Shown here: piece after piece, positions 1 to 7,308 of the stretch
Numbering within the stretch: position 1 is the stretch's first letter
Layout of the letters: each line of letters opens with the position of its first letter
From: Proteus columbae
GTDB taxonomy: Bacteria > Pseudomonadota > Gammaproteobacteria > Enterobacterales > Enterobacteriaceae
NCBI RefSeq assembly: GCF_009914335.1
Contig: NZ_CP043925.1
Span: 2,170,001-2,234,000 of the forward strand
Length of the DNA: 64,000 nucleotides
Reading direction: 5' to 3'
Notes under the pieces: model-generated
Seen by the model: only the letters and a program-made list of their open reading frames with translations
What the model was told of the DNA's origin: nothing
Databases searched by the model: none
Made by a program: the position numbers and the translations under genes

Positions 1-50
1 AGTCATCGACATCTCTGTTTATATTCCATTCACTTACCGATGAGTCCCCT

Positions 51-170
51 TCAGACCCTGTTTAGTCGCAAAAAACAAAAAAACCGGTCACAATCCTGAA
101 CATTAAACATCAATGAACGGTTGTTGCCGGTTTTCTGTGAGTAACGAGATATTTCCATTGCTTCTGTCAT
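51..170 (-). CDS. possible small protein of 39 residues, unrecognised
   Basis: Bases 1-322 hold no recognisable gene except this small reading frame, which starts MTEAMEISRY and ends FLRLNRV. A GGGGA ribosome site lies 6 bases before its ATG. A promoter-like pair TTGAAA / TATACT with an 18-base spacer (221-250, minus strand) lies upstream. The product is hydrophilic at the start, with two cysteines near the end, and I recognise no family. An inverted repeat (AAAACCGG near 88, CCGGTTTT near 127) lies inside the frame and could instead be part of an RNA structure. It may be a chance frame. Confidence 0.3.
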   Translation of the reverse strand: MTEAMEISRYSQKTGNNRSLMFNVQDCDRFFCFLRLNRV

Positions 171-220
171 TCATATTCCCCATCATGGAGTTAGAGTGAA
201 AATTAACGAAGCTTTATGAC

Positions 221-250
221 AGTATAATGACAAAAGAAAAATATTTTCAA
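221..250 (-). promoter_or_regulatory. putative sigma70 promoter for the small minus-strand ORF
   Basis: On the minus strand TTGAAA (245-250) and TATACT (221-226) are 18 bases apart. A plus-strand TATAAT (223-228) overlaps it and may serve the methyltransferase gene at 323, although no good -35 hexamer precedes that one. Confidence 0.3.
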
Positions 251-322
251 TACTGAAATGATTTATAACGAGATGGACTTAACATAAAAATAACAATTAA
301 GTGTTATTTTAGGGGGAAGTAA

Positions 323-766
323 ATGAATTTCTTGCGATTACCTTTTGTTTATTGGTTATTACTTAACCTAATTCCATTTATTGGTTTTGAACTTCACTCT
401 GGCTCTCTCAAAATGGGCTTCTTTTTTTACCTCGGTTTGCTCACCATTACGACTTCAGGGATCTGGCTTTTTTATTGCCTCTCATTTTTTATTAAACAAA
501 AAACCTCTCCTAACCCCAATCACACCCCTCGACAATTAGTAATAAGTGGCCCTTATAAAATAAGTCGCAATCCTATGTATCTCGGTTTCTTAGATATTAG
601 TATTGGGTTATTTTTTATTTTTGGTAATTGGGGATTTTTGGGCGCGGCAATTGCGTTTTACTTTATTACTGATCGCTATACGATAGTGCGTGAAGAGAAA
701 ATCTTAAGTGAATTATTTCCACAAGCGTGGCAACAATATTGTCGCCACGTTCGTCGTTGGATGTAA
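323..766 (+). CDS. integral-membrane methyltransferase-family protein (isoprenylcysteine/phospholipid methyltransferase type)
   Basis: The 147-residue protein has several hydrophobic segments (about residues 8-25, 30-55 and 88-117). Between the second and third it carries GPYKISRNPMYLGF, the cofactor-side motif of the ICMT/PEMT-like family. The C-terminal REEKIL...F..W..Y...VRRW block is also typical of these small bacterial enzymes. Family members transfer a methyl group from S-adenosylmethionine at the membrane; the substrate cannot be told from sequence. The start is well supported by AGGGGGAAGTAA just before the ATG. It stands alone and converges on endA with only 15 bases between the stops and no clear terminator. 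Confidence 0.75.
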   Translation: MNFLRLPFVYWLLLNLIPFIGFELHSGSLKMGFFFYLGLLTITTSGIWLFYCLSFFIKQKTSPNPNHTPRQLVISGPYKISRNPMYLGFLDISIGLFFIFGNWGFLGAAIAFYFITDRYTIVREEKILSELFPQAWQQYCRHVRRWM

Positions 767-781
767 TCTAAATAATTACGA

Positions 782-1765
782 TTAAGGCTGTTTACAGTTA
801 TTAGCTAAACGGTAACCTGCCTTAATGGCCTCACTCTCTGTTTTAAATAAAACCGCATTTTTATCTGACATTGTTTTATAACCTGAGCAATGTGCAAAAT
901 GGTAGATCTTGCTATTTACATTACCCTTAATGTCTCCCGATTGTGGTGTACTGGCTTGTTTCGGTGTTTCCACTTTGGCTCTAGTCACTGGCGTACTATT
1001 TGTTGCAGATAATCCTGCACCACTATTTTTATGCCCTAATTGCCATTTCATTTCACCCGTTACAAAAGGATTATGATATCCAACAATACGAGCAATACGG
1101 CTATCACGCTCTTTTTCCCATGCGGTTGGTGGATACGCATTATCCCAAGCCATTAATAACTGTTGCTGCTGACGTGACATTGAGAGGTTATAACGGTCGT
1201 GTAAATAGAAATAAACTCTTGCCACTTGGCCTTTGACTTCATTACGAGGTTCAAAAGTGCGAGAAGCAAAGTCAACACGACTACGACACTGCCCATATTG
1301 ATAAGGTGCTTGAGCGGGTAATTGTCCAAAACTAAAATTGCTACGATCACCGTTAACTTCACCAATAGATGGCGCTAAGTTATGTAAATCGGCTTCGATT
1401 TTGCCAAAAACAGGATCGTTTTTCACACAGTTAGTTCGACCTCCATTTTGCCAACATTGACGTTGATGCCCAAAAACCCATGCTGGAACAATATGTTCCC
1501 ACTCAATACGAGCCGCTCTTGTTTGCTGTGTTCTCACTTGATAACCACAACTGGCTAAATCAACACGACCTCCCGATTTCCCTACCCATTCCCAATCACA
1601 ACCACAATAAATCGTTCCTTGTGATTTTTGATTCTGATCATAATAAATACGTTCTTTTGCTATCTCTTTCGCTTTCGTGAAATTTTCAGGGGCTTGTGCT
1701 TGAACATTTAGCCCAATAACAAATAAACCCAACACAACCGCGGTATAGTGTAATATTTTTCTCAA
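782..1765 (-). CDS. endA: periplasmic/secreted endonuclease I with extra C-terminal domain
   Basis: The N-terminal signal peptide ends at about residue 24 (VIGLNVQAQA). Next comes the endonuclease I fold: the catalytic ARIEWEHIVPAW motif near residue 90 and EADLHNLAPSIGEVNGDRSN near residue 125. E. coli EndA is about 235 residues and cuts double-stranded DNA non-specifically in the periplasm. This protein has 327, because a linker from about residue 245 (S/T/K-rich) leads to a final domain of about 45 residues with the pattern SKIYHFAHCSGY...F.TESEAIKAGYR.ANNC. That small Cys/Tyr/Gly-rich module resembles the C-terminal appendages of some secreted nucleases and the Ada-type zinc module. Its role here is inferred only (DNA or metal binding). 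Confidence 0.88.
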   Translation of the reverse strand: MRKILHYTAVVLGLFVIGLNVQAQAPENFTKAKEIAKERIYYDQNQKSQGTIYCGCDWEWVGKSGGRVDLASCGYQVRTQQTRAARIEWEHIVPAWVFGHQRQCWQNGGRTNCVKNDPVFGKIEADLHNLAPSIGEVNGDRSNFSFGQLPAQAPYQYGQCRSRVDFASRTFEPRNEVKGQVARVYFYLHDRYNLSMSRQQQQLLMAWDNAYPPTAWEKERDSRIARIVGYHNPFVTGEMKWQLGHKNSGAGLSATNSTPVTRAKVETPKQASTPQSGDIKGNVNSKIYHFAHCSGYKTMSDKNAVLFKTESEAIKAGYRLANNCKQP

Positions 1766-2018
1766 AGTGGTATCTGCCTTACTCTTTATTTTATTAAACC
1801 CAATAAGAATTATCTTTAATAACCAACTGATAATCTTATTTTTATTTTGCCTAATATTATCTTTTTTTGATTTATTTTGGGCAATCTTTCTTGCTATTTT
1901 TTGTATAAAAAATAAAACAATAAGTGTGAATGGTGATAGAAAAAGCCGTTATTCTCGACATTAACGCAAAAGGGATTTGCTATGGTTTACTCCATCAATG
2001 ATTTGGAGAAATTTAAAA

Positions 2019-2201
2019 ATGAATGAGAATATGCTGAATTTGATGGACGAATTAGTCGAGATAACAAAAAAGCATGCGAATAACGAAGATGTTAAAGCGC
2101 ATGCCAGTTTAGAATCTGAGAATAAATTACGAATTCAAATTATTATTTCCGACAAAAATGAGCTAGATATTACATTAAATTCGCTACAACACGCCGTATA
2201 A
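2019..2201 (+). CDS. hypothetical 60-residue protein; possible frameshifted N-terminus from 1982
   Basis: The frame from ATG 2019 encodes MNENMLNLMDELVEITKK... with a helical acidic first half and a beta-like second half; I recognise no family. A better ribosome site (AAAAGGGA) precedes a different-frame ATG at 1982 that encodes MVYSINDLEKFKNE and stops at 2026, overlapping this start. Removing one A from the AAAAA run at 2015-2019 would join the two into a continuous protein of about 73 residues. Either the two are translationally coupled, or a one-base insertion has split a single gene. Confidence 0.45.
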   Translation: MNENMLNLMDELVEITKKHANNEDVKAHASLESENKLRIQIIISDKNELDITLNSLQHAV

Positions 2202-2205
2202 GCTT

Positions 2206-2694
2206 TTATACACTCGGACGCTTGCGATACAACCATAATCCCGGCAAGGATAGCCCGATAGAGAGCGCACCGACAATAAATGAAGCTTTAAGGAAATTAG
2301 TAACTAAAGCTTCAAAAATTTCCGCGCTATAACCAATTTGCGTTAACTTCACCACTGAGATCATCGCTATATATGCATTTATTCCAGGGAACATAGGAAT
2401 AACCGCTGCAACAGTAAAGACTTTAGGGTGTGCAAGCCACCAGCGTGACCATTGAATACCTATGCACCCCACTAAAATAGCAGCACAAAAACTTGCCCAC
2501 TCAATGTTCATACCACTCATCACTAAAATAGTACGAAAGCCGTGGCCTATTGCGCCTAATAATGCGCAATATTTTAATGCCCTTGAAGGTACATTAAATA
2601 CCATTGCAAAACCCACCGCAGGAATAGCAGCTAAAATCATATCTTCAATCAGGGTAAGAATTATCGTTATTATGCCCAATCTCTTAACCCCCAT
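2206..2694 (-). CDS. yjjB: YjjB, small subunit of the YjjPB (ThrE-family) exporter
   Basis: About 162 residues, strongly matching E. coli YjjB from MGV... through [50 protein letters not shown] (family signature) to the C-terminal GLWLYRKRP. Four to five membrane segments are visible. With YjjP it forms a split threonine/serine-exporter-type transporter, known in E. coli for succinate export. I chose ATG 2694, not the upstream in-frame start at 2757, because it matches the E. coli N-terminus. It overlaps the end of yjjP by 25 bases, which suggests translational coupling. Confidence 0.92.
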   Translation of the reverse strand: MGVKRLGIITIILTLIEDMILAAIPAVGFAMVFNVPSRALKYCALLGAIGHGFRTILVMSGMNIEWASFCAAILVGCIGIQWSRWWLAHPKVFTVAAVIPMFPGINAYIAMISVVKLTQIGYSAEIFEALVTNFLKASFIVGALSIGLSLPGLWLYRKRPSV

Positions 2695-3473
2695 ACTGCC
2701 ATGGCTAAAATAACGCCTAGACAGGTTGCCAATGTTAACATTGTTGCCATTGCCCAACGCGCTAAGCCAGTATTAACATGCCCTTTAAACATATCAGCAA
2801 CGGCATTAATTAAAGGAAATCCGGGAACCAACAATAAGACGCTAGCAGCCATTGAAATAGTCGCTGTAGTTTGAAAATAAGAGAGCTTTAATAATAGCCC
2901 TGAAACTGAAGTCGCTACAAATGCCGTAATACAGAAATTAATTAATGGATTCATTTGGCGATGTGTTAATGCTTGGCGTACAAACATACCAAGACCACCA
3001 CCAATGGCAGAAACTAAAAAGCCATCCCAATTACCACCATTTAATTTAGAGAAACAACCACAAGATAAGGCAACCATAAAAATAATTGTCCAACGTGGAT
3101 AACGTAATGGTTTTATATGCTCAAAGCGTTTTCTGGCTTCATGAATATCTGCAAGATGATGTTCAACCAAAATAACAATATGCTGAACTTCTGTCACAAC
3201 ATGCATATTAATGCCACGGTCGACTATCTTTCGTGTTGATGTTTGGCAATGCCCGTTAACAATCGTGGTTAATACAACTGCATTAGCAGAAATTGCGCTT
3301 TCGACTTGATGTACACCTAAAGCTAAACCTAGACGGGTTGAAAGCTGTTCAACCAGCATACTTTCTGCGCCATGTTGCAATAGCAACAACGCAGTTTGAA
3401 TACATAACTTGGTAATTTCACGCTGTTTATCTTGTGAAATGGCTGTGCACTCCGCCATTATCTCATTATCCAT
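2670..3473 (-). CDS. yjjP: YjjP, large subunit of the YjjPB (ThrE-family) exporter
   Basis: The 267-residue protein has a cytosolic N-terminal half (residues 1-110, with [27 protein letters not shown]) followed by about five membrane helices (from [14 protein letters not shown]). This is the layout of the ThrE N-terminal module. It pairs with the overlapping yjjB, encoded directly downstream. Just upstream, 3496-3539 can fold into a hairpin with AAACGAGC / GCTCGTTT arms, ending about 20 bases before the ATG; this could modulate expression. Confidence 0.92.
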   Translation of the reverse strand: MDNEIMAECTAISQDKQREITKLCIQTALLLLQHGAESMLVEQLSTRLGLALGVHQVESAISANAVVLTTIVNGHCQTSTRKIVDRGINMHVVTEVQHIVILVEHHLADIHEARKRFEHIKPLRYPRWTIIFMVALSCGCFSKLNGGNWDGFLVSAIGGGLGMFVRQALTHRQMNPLINFCITAFVATSVSGLLLKLSYFQTTATISMAASVLLLVPGFPLINAVADMFKGHVNTGLARWAMATMLTLATCLGVILAMAVWGLRDWA

Positions 3474-3774
3474 ACTATGCCTTAGTTTTAATCAAAAACG
3501 AGCCATTGCTAATATAAAGTTTATCAGCATAGCTCGTTTCTCGCTCTATTATCTTTCAATACTATTATGAACAAATAAAATATTTTAGGCTGTAGGTAGA
3601 TCAATTTTATCGATGGATAGCCATAAATATTGGCATAGGAAAGTACAATACAATGATAAATACCCATTCTTGTTTTTAAATCGCATCATCAAATAGCTAT
3701 CGCTATTTTAATAAAAAAGCACTCATACAAGTGCTTTATAAACTAATTTAATGCAGGAAATTAATAAGATTTAA
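3474..3774. other. intergenic region with two hairpins
   Basis: No gene seen. It holds the leader hairpin of yjjP (3496-3539, arms AAACGAGC/GCTCGTTT, inner TGCT/AGCA) and the terminator of the minus-strand gene at 3775-4197. The sequence between them is AT-rich, with no other structure that I can support. Confidence 0.5.
3711..3737 (-). terminator. rho-independent terminator of the Fur-box orphan gene
   Basis: On the minus strand the 8-base arms AAAGCACT/AGTGCTTT enclose a 6-base loop. They are followed by a T run (the complement of 3713-3718). It lies about 40 bases after the stop codon at 3775. Confidence 0.8.
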
Positions 3775-4197
3775 TTACTTCATTAATTCATCAGCTTGGA
3801 TATACGATCCATCCAGCGTTTCTGCAACAAATACAGAAACACCATAAACAGCAGAAATAACAGAAGAGAGTTGTACTAATTGCTCTTTATCATTTTTTTG
3901 TGGATCGGCGGTCATTATCATGCCAGCGCAATATTCACTAAGAAGCGTTTTCCCCTCTTTAAGCCAGCGCCTAACCGCTTTCATCCCCTCCATATCTTCT
4001 TTTTTATGCTCTTTATCCTTTTTGTTGATAGATGGGTAAACCAAGACAAATTTTCTTTTTTCGTTTAGTACAACATCCATTTCTGCAGTCCAGTTATTTG
4101 CATCTTCCAATGTTTCTGGAAAAATTTTCATCGTAATAACAGGAAATTGTTCAACATCCATAACAACAAAATTTTTATTATTCAACATAATACTCAT
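3775..4197 (-). CDS. uncharacterised 140-residue cytosolic protein behind a Fur box
   Basis: No signal peptide or membrane segment is visible. The protein alternates predicted strands and helices (FVVMDVEQFPVITMKIF; FVLVYPSINKKDKEHKKED; EGMKAVRRWLKEGKTLLSEYCAGMIM; VISAVYGVSVFVAE). The order of a hydrophobic strand, a helix ending in RRWL, and a final helix loosely recalls SpoIIAA/STAS-like folds, but I do not recognise the family. A strong GAGGTGATTA ribosome site lies upstream of ATG 4197. A 15/19 match to the Fur consensus lies at 4225-4243, so iron-repressed expression is likely. It is monocistronic, with its own terminator. Confidence 0.75.
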   Translation of the reverse strand: MSIMLNNKNFVVMDVEQFPVITMKIFPETLEDANNWTAEMDVVLNEKRKFVLVYPSINKKDKEHKKEDMEGMKAVRRWLKEGKTLLSEYCAGMIMTADPQKNDKEQLVQLSSVISAVYGVSVFVAETLDGSYIQADELMK

Positions 4198-4224
4198 CTC
4201 TAATTAATAATAATCACCTCAATT

Positions 4225-4243
4225 TAGAATGACTATCATTCTC
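4225..4243 (-). promoter_or_regulatory. Fur box
   Basis: Read on the minus strand, GAGAATGATAGTCATTCTA matches 15 of 19 positions of the consensus GATAATGATAATCATTATC and keeps the dyad. It lies 28 bases upstream of the start codon at 4197, where a repressor would block transcription. Confidence 0.7.
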
Positions 4244-4336
4244 AATCAATAAAGATCCGAGTATTTAAAATAAAACCGCATTAATAAGCAATCACAAGCG
4301 CAAATCAATTTAAAATGGCAATGCTTAAATGCAAAA

Positions 4337-4366
4337 ATAAAAAACCCCTAAATAGATATCTAGGGG
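4337..4366 (-). terminator. rho-independent terminator of the 4399-4836 stress protein gene
   Basis: On the minus strand CCCCTA/TAGGGG arms enclose a 10-base loop and are followed by six T residues (the complement of 4339-4344). Confidence 0.8.
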
Positions 4367-4398
4367 CTTCATACTATTTTCTAATATTTATAAAGATT

Positions 4399-4836
4399 TT
4401 AGCGAACAACTAATACGGATTGTTTAGCATAAGCGACAATACCTGATGCATTTGAGCCTAATAGGTGTGTTGAAATACTTGGACGACGAGAGCCTATTAC
4501 AATCAAATCAGCATGAATTTTTTCAGCCAGCTCTAAAACTTTATCTCTCGCAGAACCAAATACAGCTGAAAATTCAACTTGTTCATTTGGCAAATCAATA
4601 CCATTAGCTAATTCTTGCAGTTGTTCTTGTACACGCTCAAGTGCTTTATTTGCAAAAGAACTGAGCATGTCATAATGGTAACTATAACTAATAGAGAAAC
4701 GTGAAATATCAGGAATAGCATGGAAAAGATGTAGTTTTGCGCCTTCTAATTTAGCAATATAAACAGCGTGTTGTAAGGCTTTAGTCGTTAACTCATCTTC
4801 TGAAATATCAACAGGTACTAGAATTGTCTTGTACAT
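4399..4836 (-). CDS. universal stress protein, UspA family
   Basis: A single USP domain of 145 residues: MYKTILVPVD start (ATP-site aspartate), conserved HLFHAIPDI strand, and the C-terminal nucleotide-binding loop DLIVIGSRRPSISTHLLGSNASGIVAYAKQSVLVVR. The G-2x-G-9x-G(S) pattern suggests the ATP-binding subfamily (UspF/UspG-like). It would act as a cytosolic dimer; the client process is not visible. The AATGAGGAG ribosome site is good. The paralogue at 5360-5788 is close in sequence, and a channel-like membrane protein lies between the two. Confidence 0.92.
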   Translation of the reverse strand: MYKTILVPVDISEDELTTKALQHAVYIAKLEGAKLHLFHAIPDISRFSISYSYHYDMLSSFANKALERVQEQLQELANGIDLPNEQVEFSAVFGSARDKVLELAEKIHADLIVIGSRRPSISTHLLGSNASGIVAYAKQSVLVVR

Positions 4837-4902
4837 AGCAACTCCTCATTATCAGATTATTGTCTGTTTATTATTGTAGCGTTAAACCCACAGCTTGCTT
4901 AT

Positions 4903-5241
4903 TTAATCTTCCTCAAGATGCCATTTATGCAATTGTCGATGAATAAAAGGTGTCACTACAAGCCCAATCGATAAAATAAAAACACACTGAAGAAATAAAC
5001 CATAGATTGCAATAAAAAAGCGCCCTGTTGGGGTTGCAGGTGCTGGCTCTACTGGCTGACCACTTAACATAGAGATTGCATTTAATGAAGACTCCATAAA
5101 GGTATGCCCTTCAATTAAATAAAACCCTAATACGCCGGGTAATAATCCTAAGAAAAAGAAAATAGAGCCTATTACATAATAGCGTAAGATGCGTAGAATA
5201 AAATGATCGAGCCTTAAAAGTTCTTCGGTAAATTTTTCCAT
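4903..5241 (-). CDS. two-helix membrane protein with a degenerate ion-channel-like pore region
   Basis: About 112 residues from ATG 5241 (MEKFTEELL). This start has a GTGGATAAGA site before it; the in-frame TTG at 5271 lies inside an inverted repeat and is less likely. The order is: basic/hydrophobic segment, TM1 (YYVIGSIFFFLGLLPGVLGFY), a short re-entrant-like stretch TFMESSLNAISMLSGQPVEPAP, then ATPTGRFFIAIY leading into TM2 and a basic tail (HRQLHKWH). This is the layout of two-helix potassium channels (TM1 - pore helix - filter - P.T..GR.F - TM2), but the TVGYG filter is replaced by LSGQP. Channel function is therefore doubtful. The flanking USP genes suggest a shared stress or nucleotide-signalling role (inference). 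Confidence 0.6.
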   Translation of the reverse strand: MEKFTEELLRLDHFILRILRYYVIGSIFFFLGLLPGVLGFYLIEGHTFMESSLNAISMLSGQPVEPAPATPTGRFFIAIYGLFLQCVFILSIGLVVTPFIHRQLHKWHLEED

Positions 5242-5262
5242 TCTTATCCACTTTCTAGACTG

Positions 5263-5291
5263 TTTATTCAATAAACTGCTTATTGAATAAA
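5263..5291. repeat. 12-bp inverted repeat, candidate operator
   Basis: TTTATTCAATAA and TTATTGAATAAA are perfect inverted copies separated by 5 bases. They lie 22 bases upstream of the ATG of the channel-like gene (5241). There is no T run on either side, so this looks more like a binding site for a dimeric regulator than a terminator. Confidence 0.5.
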
Positions 5292-5309
5292 TAAGATAAG
5301 CTACGCAAA

Positions 5310-5349
5310 AAAACTAAAATATATGCTATGAGGGATGCTCATAGCATAT
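5310..5349 (-). terminator. rho-independent terminator of the second USP gene
   Basis: Perfect 12-base arms ATATGCTATGAG/CTCATAGCATAT (5321-5349) with a 5-base loop. On the minus strand they are followed by ATTTTAGTTTTTTT. It separates the USP gene at 5360 from the channel-like gene, so the cluster is probably not one simple operon. Confidence 0.8.
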
Positions 5350-5359
5350 TAGTAATATA

Positions 5360-5788
5360 TTAACGAACAACTAACACTGAAATTTCAGCATAGCGAACAA
5401 CACCCGCTGCCGTTGAGCCTAATAAATGAGTACTAATATTAGGTCTACGTGAACCAATCACAATTAAGTCTGCTTGAATATCTTTTGCTGTGACCAAAAT
5501 TTCATCACGAGGTGAGCCAAAAGTAACCGTATAAGCGACCTTTTCAGCAGGCAAATCCACCGAATCTACCAACATTTGCATATCATTCTCTGCTTTCACT
5601 GTCGCTTTATCTTTAATTTCTGGATAACCCAATGAATAAGCATTAATGATTGCTGAAGAGATAGGAAGAACATGAATTAAATGTAAATTAGCTCCTGTTT
5701 CTTTGGCTAAATACACAGCATGTCGTACCGCTTTACTGGTTAACTCTTCTTCCACAATATCAATAGGCACTAAAATCGTTTTATACAT
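5360..5788 (-). CDS. universal stress protein, UspA family
   Basis: About 142 residues from ATG 5788, chosen over the upstream frame start because AGAGGAG precedes it and MYKTILVPID matches the paralogue at 4399-4836. The C-terminal loop DLIVIGSRRPNISTHLLGSTAAGVVRYAEISVLVVR carries the ATP-binding G-2x-G-9x-G pattern. The two USPs look like a recent pair (identical starts, nearly identical C-terminal loops) around the channel-like gene. They may form heterodimers. Confidence 0.92.
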   Translation of the reverse strand: MYKTILVPIDIVEEELTSKAVRHAVYLAKETGANLHLIHVLPISSAIINAYSLGYPEIKDKATVKAENDMQMLVDSVDLPAEKVAYTVTFGSPRDEILVTAKDIQADLIVIGSRRPNISTHLLGSTAAGVVRYAEISVLVVR

Positions 5789-5930
5789 AATAACTCCTCT
5801 TAACTCTCCATTTGCCTTAATCCTATCGCAATAACCCAAAGATTACTGTGAGTGAATTAACTAAAAACAACCTAATCTTAATATAAACCTACTTTAATTA
5901 TTAATACGTTAAGCTAAAAAATAAAAGCGA

Positions 5931-6815
5931 TTATTCAAAATAGTTTGCATTATGTTGTTGTGATAATGTCCATATTTGATTGCGAATATTCCGGATAGTA
6001 TCAATCAATTCTGATGCAGTTAATCCGATTGGTCCAATACCTTTTTTAACTAAAATATCCGCCGACATTCCATGTATCCAAACAGCACTTCTCACCGCAT
6101 CCGCCATTGTCATTCCTTGTGCTAAAAAACTTCCCATAATGCCTGTTAGCACATCACCGCTCCCTGCGGTTGATAATCCACTATTACCAGTTGTATTAAT
6201 TGTGATTTCCCCTTTCGGAGAAGTCACTACGGTATGTTGACCTTTGATAATTGCCCAGCAATGATAAATCTTCGCAATTTCTTTCGCCGCTTCTTCTCTA
6301 TTATTTTGAATATCATTTAGCGTGCAATTAAGCAAAATAGACGCTTCTTTAGGGTGTGGTGTTAATACACAGTGCTGATTAAGTGAGAGTTCTGATTTAA
6401 GCTTAGCCATTAACACTAATGCATCCGCATCAAAAACATAAGGTCTATTTTCATTACGCTGAGCTAAAGCTATTGATAAGATTTCTTCAGAATTTGCAGA
6501 TAATCCTAATCCACACCCAATCGCCCAAGCAGAAATATCTTGCTGATTTATCAACGCTTGTGCTGTTTTAAGCATAAGCTCTGGTGCACTATCAATAAAA
6601 GGGATAGGAAGTTGTGATTGAGCAAAACCAAGAAATACCTTTCCACACCCTGCTTTCAATGCACTTTTACCTGCTAACACAATAGCACCGCTCATTCCTT
6701 CTGAGCTGCCTACAATGCCTAATGTGCCGAATGTTCCTTTATGTGTATTTCCTGATTTGCGCTGATAAAGTGCGGGATAATGAGTGATAGCCTGTAATAA
6801 TTGTTCTTCATTCAT
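5931..6815 (-). CDS. nnrD: ADP-dependent (S)-NAD(P)H-hydrate dehydratase, stand-alone
   Basis: The 294-residue ribokinase-fold repair enzyme converts damaged NAD(P)H hydrate back to NAD(P)H. Visible motifs are KGTFGTLGIVGSSEGMSGA near residue 26, the VLTPHPKEAS segment near 155, the IIKGQHTVVTSP strand, and the C-terminal catalytic NSGLSTAGSGDVLTGIMGSFLAQG with the active aspartate. In E. coli this domain is fused to the epimerase (YjeF/Nnr). Here the epimerase domain is absent from the protein and from the window, so either another gene supplies it or this is an additional dehydratase. Confidence 0.9.
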   Translation of the reverse strand: MNEEQLLQAITHYPALYQRKSGNTHKGTFGTLGIVGSSEGMSGAIVLAGKSALKAGCGKVFLGFAQSQLPIPFIDSAPELMLKTAQALINQQDISAWAIGCGLGLSANSEEILSIALAQRNENRPYVFDADALVLMAKLKSELSLNQHCVLTPHPKEASILLNCTLNDIQNNREEAAKEIAKIYHCWAIIKGQHTVVTSPKGEITINTTGNSGLSTAGSGDVLTGIMGSFLAQGMTMADAVRSAVWIHGMSADILVKKGIGPIGLTASELIDTIRNIRNQIWTLSQQHNANYFE

Positions 6816-7086
6816 ATTATTTTCCCTTTTTCTGCATTTTTCTTATTACTCGCAATGGTTGCTCTACCACATTTTGTTTGTATTAACGTTAAAAGCATAA
6901 CGTTCAAAGTATAGCCTGATTTCGACTAATAAATGGGATCACTGGCTATTTTGTCTTTTTATCATGCTAACAAATTCAATATGATAAAATGCTTTCATTA
7001 TCGCTATTCATACCTTGCTGAGACTTTGCTATTCTAATGACCTAGCCTGATATGATTTATAAATTAAAGACAAAGGAACGTAGATA

Positions 7087-7308
7087 ATGAACGAGAAGTT
7101 TAAAACACAAGCAGATGTAGAAACATTGGCAGAAGAAGTGGCTTGCTTAAAAACACTAGTCACCTATATGTTAAAAGCATTAGGTCAAGCAGATGCTGGA
7201 CGTGTTATTTTAAACATTGAACGTGCTATTGCAGAAGTTGATGATGAAAAACAAGCAGAAACATTCCGTAATACGATTAGCCAAATTAAGACAGCCTATC
7301 GTCAATAA
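7087..7308 (+). CDS. yecF: YecF, DUF2594-family protein
   Basis: The 73-residue protein matches E. coli YecF along its length, with EEVACLKTLVTYMLKALGQADAGRVI and a final QIKTAYRQ. It is soluble, acidic and mostly helical; its function is unknown. AAAGGA precedes the ATG. It is monocistronic, and the first terminator lies about 140 bases beyond the stop. Confidence 0.9.
   Translation: MNEKFKTQADVETLAEEVACLKTLVTYMLKALGQADAGRVILNIERAIAEVDDEKQAETFRNTISQIKTAYRQ

Noticed and set aside
1000..1680. Several frames on both strands within endA
   Set aside because: They lie wholly within the conserved endonuclease I coding sequence.
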